From NCBI GenBank assembly GCA_018819515.1, contig JAHJPX010000017.1, positions 62,001 through 126,000 on the forward strand: a DNA stretch of 64,000 nucleotides. The letters are read 5' to 3'. The position numbers and the translations under genes are program-made. The notes under the pieces were generated by a model. That model searched no databases. It was given only the letters and a program-made list of their open reading frames with translations, and was not told the origin of the DNA. Positions 1 through 8,726 of this stretch are shown one piece after another; the first letter of the stretch is position 1, and each line of letters begins with the position of its first letter. Origin of the DNA: Gammaproteobacteria bacterium. Lineage in GTDB: Bacteria; Pseudomonadota; Gammaproteobacteria; Burkholderiales; Rhodocyclaceae.

Positions 1-954
1 CTGATCGAGGAGTTGTTCGCCAGGCATCTTGGCAATGAATATCTCGCGCAGGGCGACGACGGCGCGCGGCTGCCGGTGGCCAATGGCCGGCTGGTGATGG
101 CGACCGATTCCCACGTCGTTTCGCCGCTGTTCTTTCCCGGCGGCGACATCGGCTGTCTGTCGGTGCATGGCACGATAAACGACGTGGCGGTGATGGGTGC
201 GAGGCCGCTCTATCTCGCTGCCGGCTTCATCCTGGAAGAGGGCTATCCGCTGGCCGACCTGGCGCGCATCGTCGAGTCGATGGCGGCGGCATCGCACGAG
301 GCCGGCGTGCCCATCGTCACGGGTGATACCAAGGTGGTCGAGGCAGGGAAGGCTGATGGCGTCTTTATCACGACGACCGGCGTCGGCGCTCTGCGCGAGG
401 GCCTGGATCTGTCGGGCGCCAACGCGCGTCCCGGCGACGCCATCCTTGTCTCGGGCGACTTGGGCGATCACGGCATGGCCATCATGTCGGTGCGCGAGGG
501 ACTGGAGTTTTCGACTGCCATCCGCTCCGACACCGCGGCGCTGCATGGACTGATCGAGGCGATGCTGAAAACGGGTGCCGACATCCGCTGCCTGCGTGAT
601 CCGACGCGCGGCGGCTTGGCGACGACGCTGAACGAGATCGCAAGACAGTCCAGAGTTGGCGTTATGCTGGAGGAGAAGGCGATCCCGGTGAAGCCGGAAG
701 TGGGGGCTGCCTGCGAATTTCTCGGCCTCGATCCGCTCTATGTGGCGAACGAGGGCAAGCTGGTGGCGATAGTGGCGGAAGCCGATTCAGGCAGGTTGCT
801 GGCGGCGATGCGCGCCCATCCACTTGGTGCAAACGCGGCGCGGGTCGGGACGGTGATCGCCGACGATCACCATTTCGTGCAGATGACCACCGGCATGGGC
901 GGGCGGCGCATCGTCGACTGGCTGACCGGCGAGCAGTTGCCCCGCATCTGCTGA
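1..954 (+). CDS. hypE: Hydrogenase maturation protein HypE (5'-truncated by window edge)
   Basis: HypE dehydrates a carboxamido group on its C-terminal cysteine to a thiocyanate, which supplies the CN ligands of the [NiFe]-hydrogenase active site. The protein ends in PRIC, so the obligatory terminal Cys is present. AIRS/PurM-fold motifs are visible: SHVVSPLFFPGGDIG, the ATP-binding region around GDTKVVEAG, and DPTRGGLATTLNEIA. The reading frame is open from base 1, so the native start lies upstream of the window and the TTG at 13 is only the first in-frame start-like codon. NikR, the NikMQO transporter and a HupK-like protein follow within 9 kb, which fits a hydrogenase locus extending upstream. 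Confidence 0.95.
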   Translation: MIEELFARHLGNEYLAQGDDGARLPVANGRLVMATDSHVVSPLFFPGGDIGCLSVHGTINDVAVMGARPLYLAAGFILEEGYPLADLARIVESMAAASHEAGVPIVTGDTKVVEAGKADGVFITTTGVGALREGLDLSGANARPGDAILVSGDLGDHGMAIMSVREGLEFSTAIRSDTAALHGLIEAMLKTGADIRCLRDPTRGGLATTLNEIARQSRVGVMLEEKAIPVKPEVGAACEFLGLDPLYVANEGKLVAIVAEADSGRLLAAMRAHPLGANAARVGTVIADDHHFVQMTTGMGGRRIVDWLTGEQLPRIC

Positions 955-1014
955 GGCTGGAAGATTCCGCCGCGAGCGGATACCATCCGGAAAGACGAAC
1001 CTGCGGAGGACGAC

Positions 1015-1335
1015 ATGCCTTGCCGAATCATCATGCTGTTCAGCGATGGCCAAGAACTGGAAACGCTTGTGACCGACGCCGAGATCGCAAAGTTCACTCA
1101 TGACACAGCCCATCAGTGGCTGGGCCGCGAGTTCGAGGAGGCCGGCTGCGTGCCGAGCAATCCGATGGGCAAACTGCTGGCGGCTGACAAGATCGTGACG
1201 CTGGCCAAGAGCCGGACGCGCGCGGTTTTCGAAAGCGATTCGGCCTGGGCGCGCGACTACTATGCGGCGGCCGCCGCGGCGCTGGACAAGCCGATGGTGA
1301 TGGTCAATCTGCTGGATCACACGCTGAGCTTTTGA
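1015..1335 (+). CDS. Uncharacterised 106-aa protein between hypE and nikR
   Basis: I do not recognise the family. A GGAGGA Shine-Dalgarno lies a few bases before the ATG, and the gene sits 60 bp after hypE and 4 bp before nikR, so it looks co-transcribed with both. The protein is soluble: no signal peptide or membrane segment is seen. It starts MPCRIIMLFSDGQELE, has two cysteines (residue 3 and one in EEAGCVPSNP), an alanine-rich helix YYAAAAAALDK and a C-terminal VMVNLLDHTLSF. The position suggests a role in nickel handling or hydrogenase maturation, but nothing in the residues proves it. Confidence 0.75.
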   Translation: MPCRIIMLFSDGQELETLVTDAEIAKFTHDTAHQWLGREFEEAGCVPSNPMGKLLAADKIVTLAKSRTRAVFESDSAWARDYYAAAAAALDKPMVMVNLLDHTLSF

Positions 1336-1339
1336 GGTC

Positions 1340-1819
1340 ATGGAACGCTTCACCATCTCGCTGGACGAGGATCTGGCGCGCGAGTTCGACGAACTGATCG
1401 CCAAGCGCGGCTACCTGAACCGCTCCGAGGCGATCCGCGACCTGCTACGCGGCCATCTCGAATCGGCCCGTCAGACCGGTGAGGCGAACGATTATTGCGT
1501 CGCCAATCTTTCCTATGTCTATAACCACCACGAGCGCGACCTGGCCGAACGGCTCACCGAACTCCAGCATGGCCACCACGACCTGACGGTGGCGACGCTG
1601 CATGCCCATCTCGATCACGACAACTGCCTGGAGAGCGTCATCCTCAAGGGCCCCGTCGCTTCGGTGCGCGCGTTTGCCGATGCCATGGTTGCGGAAAGGG
1701 GGGTTCGCCACGGCAGTCTGAATGTCGTGTCGGTCGATGTCGATCAGGGGCGGCACAGCCACGGCTACGCGCCGCGCGGCAAGAGTTCGCCACACCTCCA
1801 TCTCAAGCCACGCTCTTGA
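1340..1819 (+). CDS. nikR: Nickel-responsive regulator NikR
   Basis: Ribbon-helix-helix repressor whose C-terminal ACT-like domain binds Ni(II) and switches on DNA binding to nickel-uptake promoters. The N-terminus MERFTISLDEDLAREFDEL followed by YLNRSEAIRDL is the RHH DNA-binding part. The four high-affinity nickel ligands of the family are present at the expected spacing: His77, His88, His90 (LHAHLDH) and Cys96. The protein is 159 aa, somewhat longer than E. coli NikR, because of a His-containing C-terminal extension (GRHSHGYAPRGKSSPHLHL). A likely target is the cbiMQO/nikMQO transporter about 4 kb downstream. Confidence 0.95.
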   Translation: MERFTISLDEDLAREFDELIAKRGYLNRSEAIRDLLRGHLESARQTGEANDYCVANLSYVYNHHERDLAERLTELQHGHHDLTVATLHAHLDHDNCLESVILKGPVASVRAFADAMVAERGVRHGSLNVVSVDVDQGRHSHGYAPRGKSSPHLHLKPRS

Positions 1820-1968
1820 CCGGCGCGGGGAATGTCTCTTTCCGACGACATATGAGAAAAGGCATGTTTCCCGCGCTTTAATCCCGAAAGTTGGCGACGG
1901 ACGAAACGGTAGCATCCGAAGGGTATTTTTCCGGGTTGGCTGCGTAGCGTCTGTCTTCGGGACAAGGA

Positions 1969-4371
1969 ATGGTAGAAGAACACCAGAAGGTTCATTTTTG
2001 GTCGCGCCTGACCTTCGCGGCTCGCGTGACCGTAGGAGCCGCCCTGGTCCTCGCGGCATCCGCAGCAATCCTTCTTGTCACCGTTACCGTTCGTGATGCG
2101 CTGGCCCTCAGCGGCGAACTCGATCGCCAGCTCCAGTTGGACGTATCTTCCGTTTTGCCGGCCATTTCCGGCGCGGTGATTGCCGGAGACTTGCCCGAGG
2201 TCCGGAAGATCCTCGCGGGCAGGCGCGGACAGGCGAACCTACGGCAACTGAGCTGGCGCGGCGCGGACGGCAGTGTCGTCGATATCGACGGCGACACCAC
2301 GCCCAATGTGGCGCCGGCGTGGTTCGTCTCCGGCATCGGCGTAACGGAGCCGATCATGTCGCGCGATTTGACGGCGGACGGCACGAAATACGGCTCGCTG
2401 ATGATCTCGATGTCGACAGCGGCCGGTATCAACCGCCTGTGGACCGGTTTTCTCAGTCACCTGAACCTGCTGGCGCTGGCGGTCGGGCTCGAGTTCCTTG
2501 GCATCGTCCTGATCCTGCGCTACGGCTTGCGGCCTCTCGATGCGCTGATTGCCGGTGCGCAACGCTTCGGTTCCGGTGACCTGTCGGCGCGTGTTCCGCC
2601 CAGTGGCGGCCCGGAGATGCGCCAGACCATCGCTGCCTTCAACGGCATGGCCGAGAATCTGGGCAGGACGCTCAACGAGTTGCGCCGCAGCCACGAGGAG
2701 CTTCGCATCGCGGCGACGGCATTCGAGTCGGAAGAAGCCATGATCGTTACCGACACCGATCAGAAGATCCTGCGCGTTAACCGGGCTTTCGTTTCGATTA
2801 CCGGCTACGAACCTGACGAGGCGCTCGGGAACACGCCCCGTATGCTGCAAGCGAGCGATCTCGATGACGCCTATTACCATCAGACCTGGCGTATCGTCGA
2901 GCGGGACCGCTTCTGGCAGGGCGAACTGTGGAACCGGCACAAGCAGGGCCGCCTGTACCCGATCTGGCAGAGTATTTCCGCAGTCGTCACGCCGGATGGC
3001 CGGATCACCCACTACGTGGTCGCCTTCAGCGACATCTCGCAGCGCAAGGAAGCCGAGGAGCAGATTCGCAACCTCGCCTACTTCGATTCGCTGACGCAGT
3101 TGCCGAACCGGCGGCTGTTGATCGACCGCCTCGGCCAGGCGGTTGCAGCGGCAGCGCACCAACATCATTTCGGCGCACTGCTGTTTCTGGATATCGACTA
3201 CTTCAAACTGCTCAACGACACGGAAGGCCACGAGGTCGGCGACGAGCTGCTGGTCGAGATGTCCCGTCGCCTGCGCGCCAGTGTGGGCGAGAGCGACGCC
3301 GTGGCCCGGCTTGGCGGCGACGAGTTCGTCGTCCTGCTCGAGAATCTCGGTGCCGACGGGGCTGCCGCGACCGAAGCGGCAGAGGCGATGGGGCAGTGCA
3401 TTCTCGATGCGGCCGCCCAGCCTTTCGTCCTTCGTGGCCGTGAACACCACGGCACAGTCAGCATAGGTATCAGCCTGTTCGACGAGACGCAGCACAATGT
3501 CGACGAACTGCTCAAGCGGGCCGACGTGGCGATGTACCAGGCCAAGTCTAGGGGCCGTAATCAGACGTGCTTCTTCGATCCGGCCATGCAGCAGTCGCTG
3601 GTCGATCGGGCGGCGATGGAAAGCGAACTGCGCCATGTCGTCGCCCAAGGCCAGTTGGTGCTCCACTATCAGCCGCAGTTCGACGATCACAACCACGTCC
3701 TTGGCGCCGAGGCCCTGTTGCGCTGGGACCACCCGTTGCGCGGGCTGATACCGCCGGCCGAGTTCATTCCGCTGGCCGAGGAGACCGGTTTGATCATCCC
3801 GATCGGCAACTGGGTACTGGAAACCGCCTGCCGTCAGCTCAAGGAATGGCAGTACAACGAATTGACTGCCGATCTTGTTCTGGCGGTGAATGTGAGCGCC
3901 AAACAGTTCCATCAGGTCGATTTCGTGGAGAACGTACAGCGCACCGTCGAGCGAACCGGCGCTAATCCCCATCGACTCAAGCTGGAGCTGACCGAAAGCG
4001 TGATCGTCGACGACATTTCCGACACCATCGAGAAGATGAAGGCGCTCAAGGCGTTCGGCGTCGGCTTCTCGATGGACGATTTCGGCACCGGCTATTCTTC
4101 GCTCTCCTATCTGCGCCGTCTGCCACTCGACCAACTGAAGATCGATCGTTCCTTCATCAACGAAATCGAGACCAATACCGGCGATGCCGTTATCGTCAAG
4201 ACGATCATTGCCATGGCGCATGCGCTCGGACTCGATGTCATCGCCGAGGGCGTCGAGAAGGAGGTGCAACACCTCTTCCTCAATCGCAACGACTGTCCCG
4301 CCTATCAGGGCTTCCTGTTCGGCCAACCGGTGCCGGTCAGCGTCTTCGAAGCGATGCTGGCCGCGCGGTGA
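1969..4371 (+). CDS. Membrane sensor with HAMP, PAS, GGDEF and EAL domains
   Basis: Predicted bifunctional c-di-GMP enzyme of 800 aa. A first membrane segment lies near residues 15-40, followed by a short periplasmic loop of about 120 aa, a second membrane segment near 165-187, HAMP, a PAS domain near 250-365 (EEAMIVTDTDQKILRVNRAF), a GGDEF domain with an intact RLGGDEFVVLL motif near residue 448, and an EAL domain with GAEALLRWDHP near residue 580 and the loop DDFGTGYSSLSYL. Both catalytic signatures are complete, so synthesis, hydrolysis or GTP-regulated hydrolysis are all possible. Which activity dominates cannot be told from sequence. The downstream thioesterase begins 10 bp after the stop. 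Confidence 0.93.
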   Translation: MVEEHQKVHFWSRLTFAARVTVGAALVLAASAAILLVTVTVRDALALSGELDRQLQLDVSSVLPAISGAVIAGDLPEVRKILAGRRGQANLRQLSWRGADGSVVDIDGDTTPNVAPAWFVSGIGVTEPIMSRDLTADGTKYGSLMISMSTAAGINRLWTGFLSHLNLLALAVGLEFLGIVLILRYGLRPLDALIAGAQRFGSGDLSARVPPSGGPEMRQTIAAFNGMAENLGRTLNELRRSHEELRIAATAFESEEAMIVTDTDQKILRVNRAFVSITGYEPDEALGNTPRMLQASDLDDAYYHQTWRIVERDRFWQGELWNRHKQGRLYPIWQSISAVVTPDGRITHYVVAFSDISQRKEAEEQIRNLAYFDSLTQLPNRRLLIDRLGQAVAAAAHQHHFGALLFLDIDYFKLLNDTEGHEVGDELLVEMSRRLRASVGESDAVARLGGDEFVVLLENLGADGAAATEAAEAMGQCILDAAAQPFVLRGREHHGTVSIGISLFDETQHNVDELLKRADVAMYQAKSRGRNQTCFFDPAMQQSLVDRAAMESELRHVVAQGQLVLHYQPQFDDHNHVLGAEALLRWDHPLRGLIPPAEFIPLAEETGLIIPIGNWVLETACRQLKEWQYNELTADLVLAVNVSAKQFHQVDFVENVQRTVERTGANPHRLKLELTESVIVDDISDTIEKMKALKAFGVGFSMDDFGTGYSSLSYLRRLPLDQLKIDRSFINEIETNTGDAVIVKTIIAMAHALGLDVIAEGVEKEVQHLFLNRNDCPAYQGFLFGQPVPVSVFEAMLAAR

Positions 4372-4381
4372 CCGCTCGTAG

Positions 4382-4873
4382 ATGAGTTCGGCGGCTTCCC
4401 TGCCCGATCGCTCGGCTGCCGAGCAGGCTCGTCTCGAAGGCCTGTTGCGAGAAGTCTTCGACCAACGGATTCGCTTCAATTGCTGGATCGGCCTGCGCGT
4501 GCATTCGCTGGCGCCGGAGCGGACGCAAATGGCGTTCGACATGCGCGACGAACTGGTCGGAAACTACGTTCAGGGACGCTTGCACGGCGGCATGATTGCG
4601 GCGACGCTCGATACCGTCGGCGGACTGGCGGTTGCCGTCGCCCTTGCCGAGAAGCACAAGGGCGAGACGGCCGAACAGATTGGCCACCGCTTCAACCGGG
4701 TCGGCACGATCGACATGCGCGTGGACTATCTGCGGCCGGGAATGGGCGACAGTTTTGTCGCGACGGGCCGGGTGATCCGTCTCGGCGGCCGCATTGCTTC
4801 GGTGCAGATGATGCTAGAGAACGATGTCGGAGACACCATCGCCACGGGAACCGCGGCGTATGTGATTACCTAG
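4382..4873 (+). CDS. Hotdog-fold thioesterase, YigI/PaaI-like
   Basis: A 163-aa single-domain hotdog protein, predicted to hydrolyse acyl-CoA thioesters in the cytoplasm. The signature GRLHGGMIAATLDTVGG (HGG segment with the helix-capping Asp) and the later strand DMRVDYLRPGMGDSFVATG are typical of YigI-like medium- or long-chain acyl-CoA thioesterases. The exact substrate is not deducible. It starts 10 bp after the c-di-GMP enzyme and is probably co-transcribed with it. Its TAG stop shares the tetranucleotide CTAG with the stop of the convergent gene at 4870. Confidence 0.85.
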   Translation: MSSAASLPDRSAAEQARLEGLLREVFDQRIRFNCWIGLRVHSLAPERTQMAFDMRDELVGNYVQGRLHGGMIAATLDTVGGLAVAVALAEKHKGETAEQIGHRFNRVGTIDMRVDYLRPGMGDSFVATGRVIRLGGRIASVQMMLENDVGDTIATGTAAYVIT

Positions 4874-5250
4874 TTTCCGGTGCCTTCGGGTACCTCGGTG
4901 CGTGAACCGTTTTCGACCGGCGCGGGCTGGCGGCTACTGGTCTTCAGCGAACCGCCGATGTCTTTGGCCGTGTCTCGGACGGCGTGCCCCGCCTTGATCG
5001 CTGTGCCCTTCGCCGCGCGCCCGACCGTGAGTGCCGTGTCCTTGACGGCGTGCCCGACACCGACTGCGGCATCCTTGGCCGCATAGCCGACATCGACCGC
5101 CGTTTCCTTGACTGCACGGCCGGCGCCGACGGCGCTTTCGCTGAATGACTTGTCGGACTTGGCGGGGGCAGCCTCGTCGGTGGCACGTCCGTGGCTGACG
5201 CTGCTAAATATCAGCAACAGCGTGACGGCTGTAAGAGTTCTCTTGTTCAT
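4870..5250 (-). CDS. Secreted small protein with 11-residue repeats
   Basis: 126-aa protein with a signal peptide (MNKRTLTAVTLLLIFSSVSHG) followed by about five approximate 11-residue repeats of the form AVxVGxAAKDT (for example AVDVGYAAKDA, AVGVGHAVKDT, ALTVGRAAKGT). Such repeats resemble LEA-like or YtxH-like amphipathic helices. The longer open frame to 5418 was rejected because the ATG at 5250 has a GGAGG-type ribosome site at good distance and begins with a proper signal peptide. Function unknown, probably a periplasmic stress-type protein. It is convergent with the thioesterase gene and overlaps it by 4 bp. Confidence 0.75.
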   Translation of the reverse strand: MNKRTLTAVTLLLIFSSVSHGRATDEAAPAKSDKSFSESAVGAGRAVKETAVDVGYAAKDAAVGVGHAVKDTALTVGRAAKGTAIKAGHAVRDTAKDIGGSLKTSSRQPAPVENGSRTEVPEGTGN

Positions 5251-5481
5251 GGCTGCCTCCGCATTCCTATGGCCCTTGGCTGATTGTACCGAGCCGGGTT
5301 TCGCCGCGCGATGGCGTCGTTGTCGAACGACAGGATTCGCCTTCGTGATCAAAGACCTCCTGACGTACGCGCCTACAGGCGTATCGGTGGTGCGCCGTGT
5401 GGCGGGGAGGGAAGGCAATTGACTCCCCGATGATGTTCACACATAATCAAAAAAAGTTCTTACCATTGCACCAGGTCCGAT

Positions 5482-5928
5482 GTGTATCTAGAGGTAGGCG
5501 TGTATGTGGGGGAAAGCAAGCGTTGCCTTGAGTTGGACGCATTGCGTCCTTTTGACGTCATGCGCTATACGTACAAAGACAACAAGTCTGGTAGTCGCAA
5601 GAGCGCTTGGATTGCGTCAGCTGCCGCGGTGGTAGGCCCGCTCGAGGATCTGCGCGGTGCGGTGGAAATGGGTGCATATGCCAATAGTGAGTTGAGCTCG
5701 TACAAAACGCCGGCCTTCGTAAACGCCAGCGTGATTTGCCGCCCGACCGACAAGCTGGATTTCGACCTCGGCTACAAATGTGGCCTGAACGATGTGGAGT
5801 GTCGGCATTCGTTCGGTGCGGGGTTACAGAGCGTTGTTGAGACCCAACGCGATCCTGATACGAAACCTGGGGCGTACCGCGTCCCGCTAGTCCGAGGTGT
5901 TGCATGCACATTCCTGATGGGTATCTGA
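5482..5928 (+). pseudogene. Decayed C-terminal remnant of an outer-membrane barrel protein
   Basis: The frame encodes a stretch (RPTDKLDFDLGYKCGLND then HSFGAGL) that looks like the last strands of small beta-barrel transporter-like proteins whose normal end is near FGAGL. After this point the sequence runs on into low-complexity, non-barrel residues and overlaps the cbiM start by 25 bp. No signal peptide or N-terminal barrel is present, and the region is clearly less GC-rich than its neighbours. I read it as a degraded fragment, but a short expressed protein cannot be excluded. Confidence 0.4.
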
Positions 5929-6959
5929 GTCCGGCGACCTGCGCGATCACTTACGCGGCCGCCCTGCCGTTCTGGTATGTGGCGTTTGCACGCGTCAAGT
6001 GCCTGCTGCACACCCGTACCGTGCCACTGCTGGCGGTGTTCTCGGCGTTTAGCTTCGTCATTATGATGTTCAACCTGCCCTTGCCGGGCGGCACTAGCGG
6101 GCATGCCGTCGGTGTTGCCGTGGCGACGATCGTGCTTGGGCCGTGGGCCTCCATGGTGGCCGTGTCGATCGCGCTGCTGATCCAGTCGTTGTTTTTCGGT
6201 GATGGCGGCATCACCACCTATGGCGCGAACTGCCTGAACATGGCGGTGGCGGGCACTCTGGTCGCGCACTGGACGTATATGCTGATTGCCGGACGGGCTG
6301 AACTGACGGCATCACGCCGAGTGGTCGCGGCTGCCATTGCCGGGTACCTTGCGATCAACGTTGCCGCATTGCTGACCGCCGTTGAGTTCGGCGTGCAACC
6401 CATGTTGTTCCACGATGCCACGGGTACTCCCTTGTATGCGCCGTACCCGCTTGCGATAGCGATTCCGGCCATGATGATCGGCCACCTGACTGTCGCCGGC
6501 CTGGCCGAACTGGTGATTTCCGGTGGGCTGGTGGCGTACCTTCAACGCGCCAATCCGGATTTGTTGGCGTATTCCGTGTCTTCCGGCGTTGCCGATACTC
6601 GGGCAAGGGCAAGCATCTGGCGATCTACGCGGACGCTTTGGTTTATTTTGGCCGCCTTGATGATCCTGTCGCCGCTGGGCTTGCTGGTGGAGGGTACCGC
6701 TTGGGGCGAGTGGGGTGTGGATGACTTTGCCATTGGGGAAGCGCGCCAACAGATTTCGAGCGCCTCCGGCAATGAGGCGCTCCCGGCGACCGTTCCGCAG
6801 GGACTGGAGCATCTGGCAATCGTCTGGACGGCGCCCGTTCCGGACTACGCGCCAGGCTTCATGCAGAACGCGAATTTGGGCTACATTCTGTCGGCCGTGT
6901 TCGGGACCGGCTTGATCCTGCTCGCGTTTCTGTTGATATCGAGAGCATCGCCCAAGTGA
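5904..6959 (+). CDS. nikM: ECF-type nickel/cobalt transporter, substrate-binding CbiM/NikM with fused C-terminal domain
   Basis: Integral membrane S-component of 351 aa. The N-terminus MHIPDGYLSP is the invariant metal-binding start of CbiM/NikM, where the Met-His amino terminus folds into the membrane to chelate the ion. Further conserved segments are LPGGTSGHAVGV and FGDGGITTYGAN. After about residue 240 a PDGLE/CbiN-like segment follows with a last membrane helix, so this is a fused NikMN-type subunit. It overlaps the next gene by GTGA. NikR, HypE and HupK nearby argue for Ni rather than Co, but selectivity is inferred from context. I saw no cobalamin riboswitch upstream. Confidence 0.88.
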   Translation: MHIPDGYLSPATCAITYAAALPFWYVAFARVKCLLHTRTVPLLAVFSAFSFVIMMFNLPLPGGTSGHAVGVAVATIVLGPWASMVAVSIALLIQSLFFGDGGITTYGANCLNMAVAGTLVAHWTYMLIAGRAELTASRRVVAAAIAGYLAINVAALLTAVEFGVQPMLFHDATGTPLYAPYPLAIAIPAMMIGHLTVAGLAELVISGGLVAYLQRANPDLLAYSVSSGVADTRARASIWRSTRTLWFILAALMILSPLGLLVEGTAWGEWGVDDFAIGEARQQISSASGNEALPATVPQGLEHLAIVWTAPVPDYAPGFMQNANLGYILSAVFGTGLILLAFLLISRASPK

Positions 6960-7810
6960 GCGAGCAGTCATTCGTTCATCGCGAACATCGCAACCGTCAC
7001 CATGGATTTGCGGAGCGGCTGGCGCGTGGCGTTGTCCAGGCTGTGGAGCACGCGCTGGAAGCGGAAGCTATAGAGACTCGATCGGGCTTCTTGCAGGGCC
7101 TGGACCCGCGCATCAAACTTGCCGGGTTTCTCGCCCTGATTGTCAGCGGGGTGCTGACCACGTCCTTGATCGTACTGGTTGCGTTGTTCTTGCTGGCGCT
7201 GGTGCTGGCGCTATCGTCGCGTGTCTCGGTGGCGCGCTTGTTCAAACAGGTCTGGATCGGTGTTCTGTTCTTCACCGGCGTCATTGCGCTGCCGGCCACT
7301 GTGCTGGTGCCGGGTAATCCTGTCTGGCAGATCCCGCTACTCCACTGGAACGTGACGGAACAAGGTCTGCGCAGCGCGGCCTTCCTGATCGGTCGTGCCG
7401 AGACTTCCGCAACCTTTGCCCTGCTGCTGATCCTGACAACGCCATGGACGCACGTTCTCAAGGCGATGCGCAGCCTTGGCGTACCTGTCGTGCTGGTCGC
7501 CATCCTGGGCATGACCTACCGCTATATTTTTGTGCTGCTGCACACGGCAATGCAGATGTTCGAGGCTCGCCGCAGTCGCATCGTGGCAGTAATGGGTGGT
7601 GCACAAAGGCGCCGGACGGTGGCGGCTACCGCCGGTGTGCTGTTGGACAAGACCTTCCAGCTCAGTGCCGACGTGCATCTGGCCATGCTATCGCGGGGCT
7701 ATCGTGGCGAGGTCCATCTGCTCGACGATTTCCACACCCGGCGGCGCGACTGGCTTGCATTGTTTCCCGCACTGATGCTGCCTGTGCTGATTCTCTGGTT
7801 CCAGCGATGA
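6956..7810 (+). CDS. nikQ: ECF transporter transmembrane T-component CbiQ/NikQ
   Basis: 284-aa membrane protein starting at a GTG that overlaps the nikM stop (GTGA). After a charged cytoplasmic N-terminus (HREHRNRHHG) come several hydrophobic helices. Two conserved short helices couple T-components to the ATPase: EARRSR near residue 203 and LSRGYRG near residue 243. Both are visible. It forms the scaffold between NikM and the ATPase NikO. It also overlaps the next gene by ATGA, so the three genes are translationally coupled. Confidence 0.9.
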   Translation: MSEQSFVHREHRNRHHGFAERLARGVVQAVEHALEAEAIETRSGFLQGLDPRIKLAGFLALIVSGVLTTSLIVLVALFLLALVLALSSRVSVARLFKQVWIGVLFFTGVIALPATVLVPGNPVWQIPLLHWNVTEQGLRSAAFLIGRAETSATFALLLILTTPWTHVLKAMRSLGVPVVLVAILGMTYRYIFVLLHTAMQMFEARRSRIVAVMGGAQRRRTVAATAGVLLDKTFQLSADVHLAMLSRGYRGEVHLLDDFHTRRRDWLALFPALMLPVLILWFQR

Positions 7811-8658
7811 ACGACTGCGTTTTCGAACTGACCAATGTTTCCTATGCCTACCGGCAGCAACTTGCACTGGATGCGCTTTCCATGCAGATTCGGCGCGGCA
7901 GCCGGGTGGCCTTGCTCGGGGCCAATGGCTCCGGAAAGTCCACGCTGCTGCGCCTGCTCGATGCCCTGTGTTTTCCGTCCCAAGGCGAACTGAGGGCTTT
8001 CGGCAAGGTGTTGAGCGAAGCCTTCTTCGCCGACGACGATGCCAACTTTTCGTTCCGGCGCAAAGTCGGTCTGGTGTTCCAGAATCCCGACGTACAGTTG
8101 TTCAATCCCACCGTACTGGACGAAGTCGCCTTTGGCCCGCTGCAACTTGGCTGGCCCAAGGAAAAGATACTGCCGGCGGTGGAGAAGATCCTGATGCGCT
8201 TCTCGATCAACCACCTGAAAGACCGCGCGCCACATCGTTTGTCCGGTGGCGAGAAGAAGCGCGTCGCGCTGGCCTCCGTGCTGATCCTCGAACCGGAAGT
8301 GCTGCTGCTGGACGAACCGACCGCCGCGCTCGATCCGGAAAGCCAGGGCGAAGTCATTCGCTTCCTGATCGAGAGCAGAAACACCGACCGAACGATTGTC
8401 ACGGCGACACACGACCTGGATATCGTCGAAGACATTGCCGACCATGTTTTTGTGCTGGCTGGGGGCAAAGTCGTCGGTGCCGGCACGCCAGCCGAGATTC
8501 TGGCGAACGAAGAACTGCTGCTGGCGACGCATCTGGCGCATGCGCACTGGCACGTTCATGCCAATGGCGAAGCGCACATGCATCTTCACGCACACCGGCA
8601 TGGCCATGACCATCATTCCGATTCCACTCACAGCTATCGGCCGGCCAAGCGGAAATGA
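7807..8658 (+). CDS. nikO: ECF transporter ATP-binding subunit CbiO/NikO with His-rich tail
   Basis: ABC ATPase of 283 aa. Walker A is GANGSGKST, the Q-loop FQNPD, the signature LSGGEKKR, Walker B VLLLDEPTA and the switch histidine is in TATHDL. The last 45 residues are extremely His-rich (HLAHAHWHVHANGEAHMHLH and onward), which suggests metal binding, perhaps as a cytosolic nickel buffer or sensor. The start overlaps the nikQ stop by ATGA. This tail further supports a Ni/Co transporter assignment. Confidence 0.93.
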   Translation: MNDCVFELTNVSYAYRQQLALDALSMQIRRGSRVALLGANGSGKSTLLRLLDALCFPSQGELRAFGKVLSEAFFADDDANFSFRRKVGLVFQNPDVQLFNPTVLDEVAFGPLQLGWPKEKILPAVEKILMRFSINHLKDRAPHRLSGGEKKRVALASVLILEPEVLLLDEPTAALDPESQGEVIRFLIESRNTDRTIVTATHDLDIVEDIADHVFVLAGGKVVGAGTPAEILANEELLLATHLAHAHWHVHANGEAHMHLHAHRHGHDHHSDSTHSYRPAKRK

Positions 8659-8726
8659 AATTCGACTAGCGACCCGTACGAAGTTGCCAGTCACCCACAC
8701 CAGACGGTCGGCGTGATAATCCGGCC

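Noticed and set aside
2239..4542. Very long open frame antisense to the GGDEF/EAL gene
   Set aside because: Its sequence has no recognisable family and mirrors the codon pattern of the real gene on the other strand, a usual GC-rich artefact.
5840..5903. Possible cobalamin riboswitch before the cbiM-like gene
   Set aside because: No B12-box-like sequence is present upstream, and the context points to nickel.
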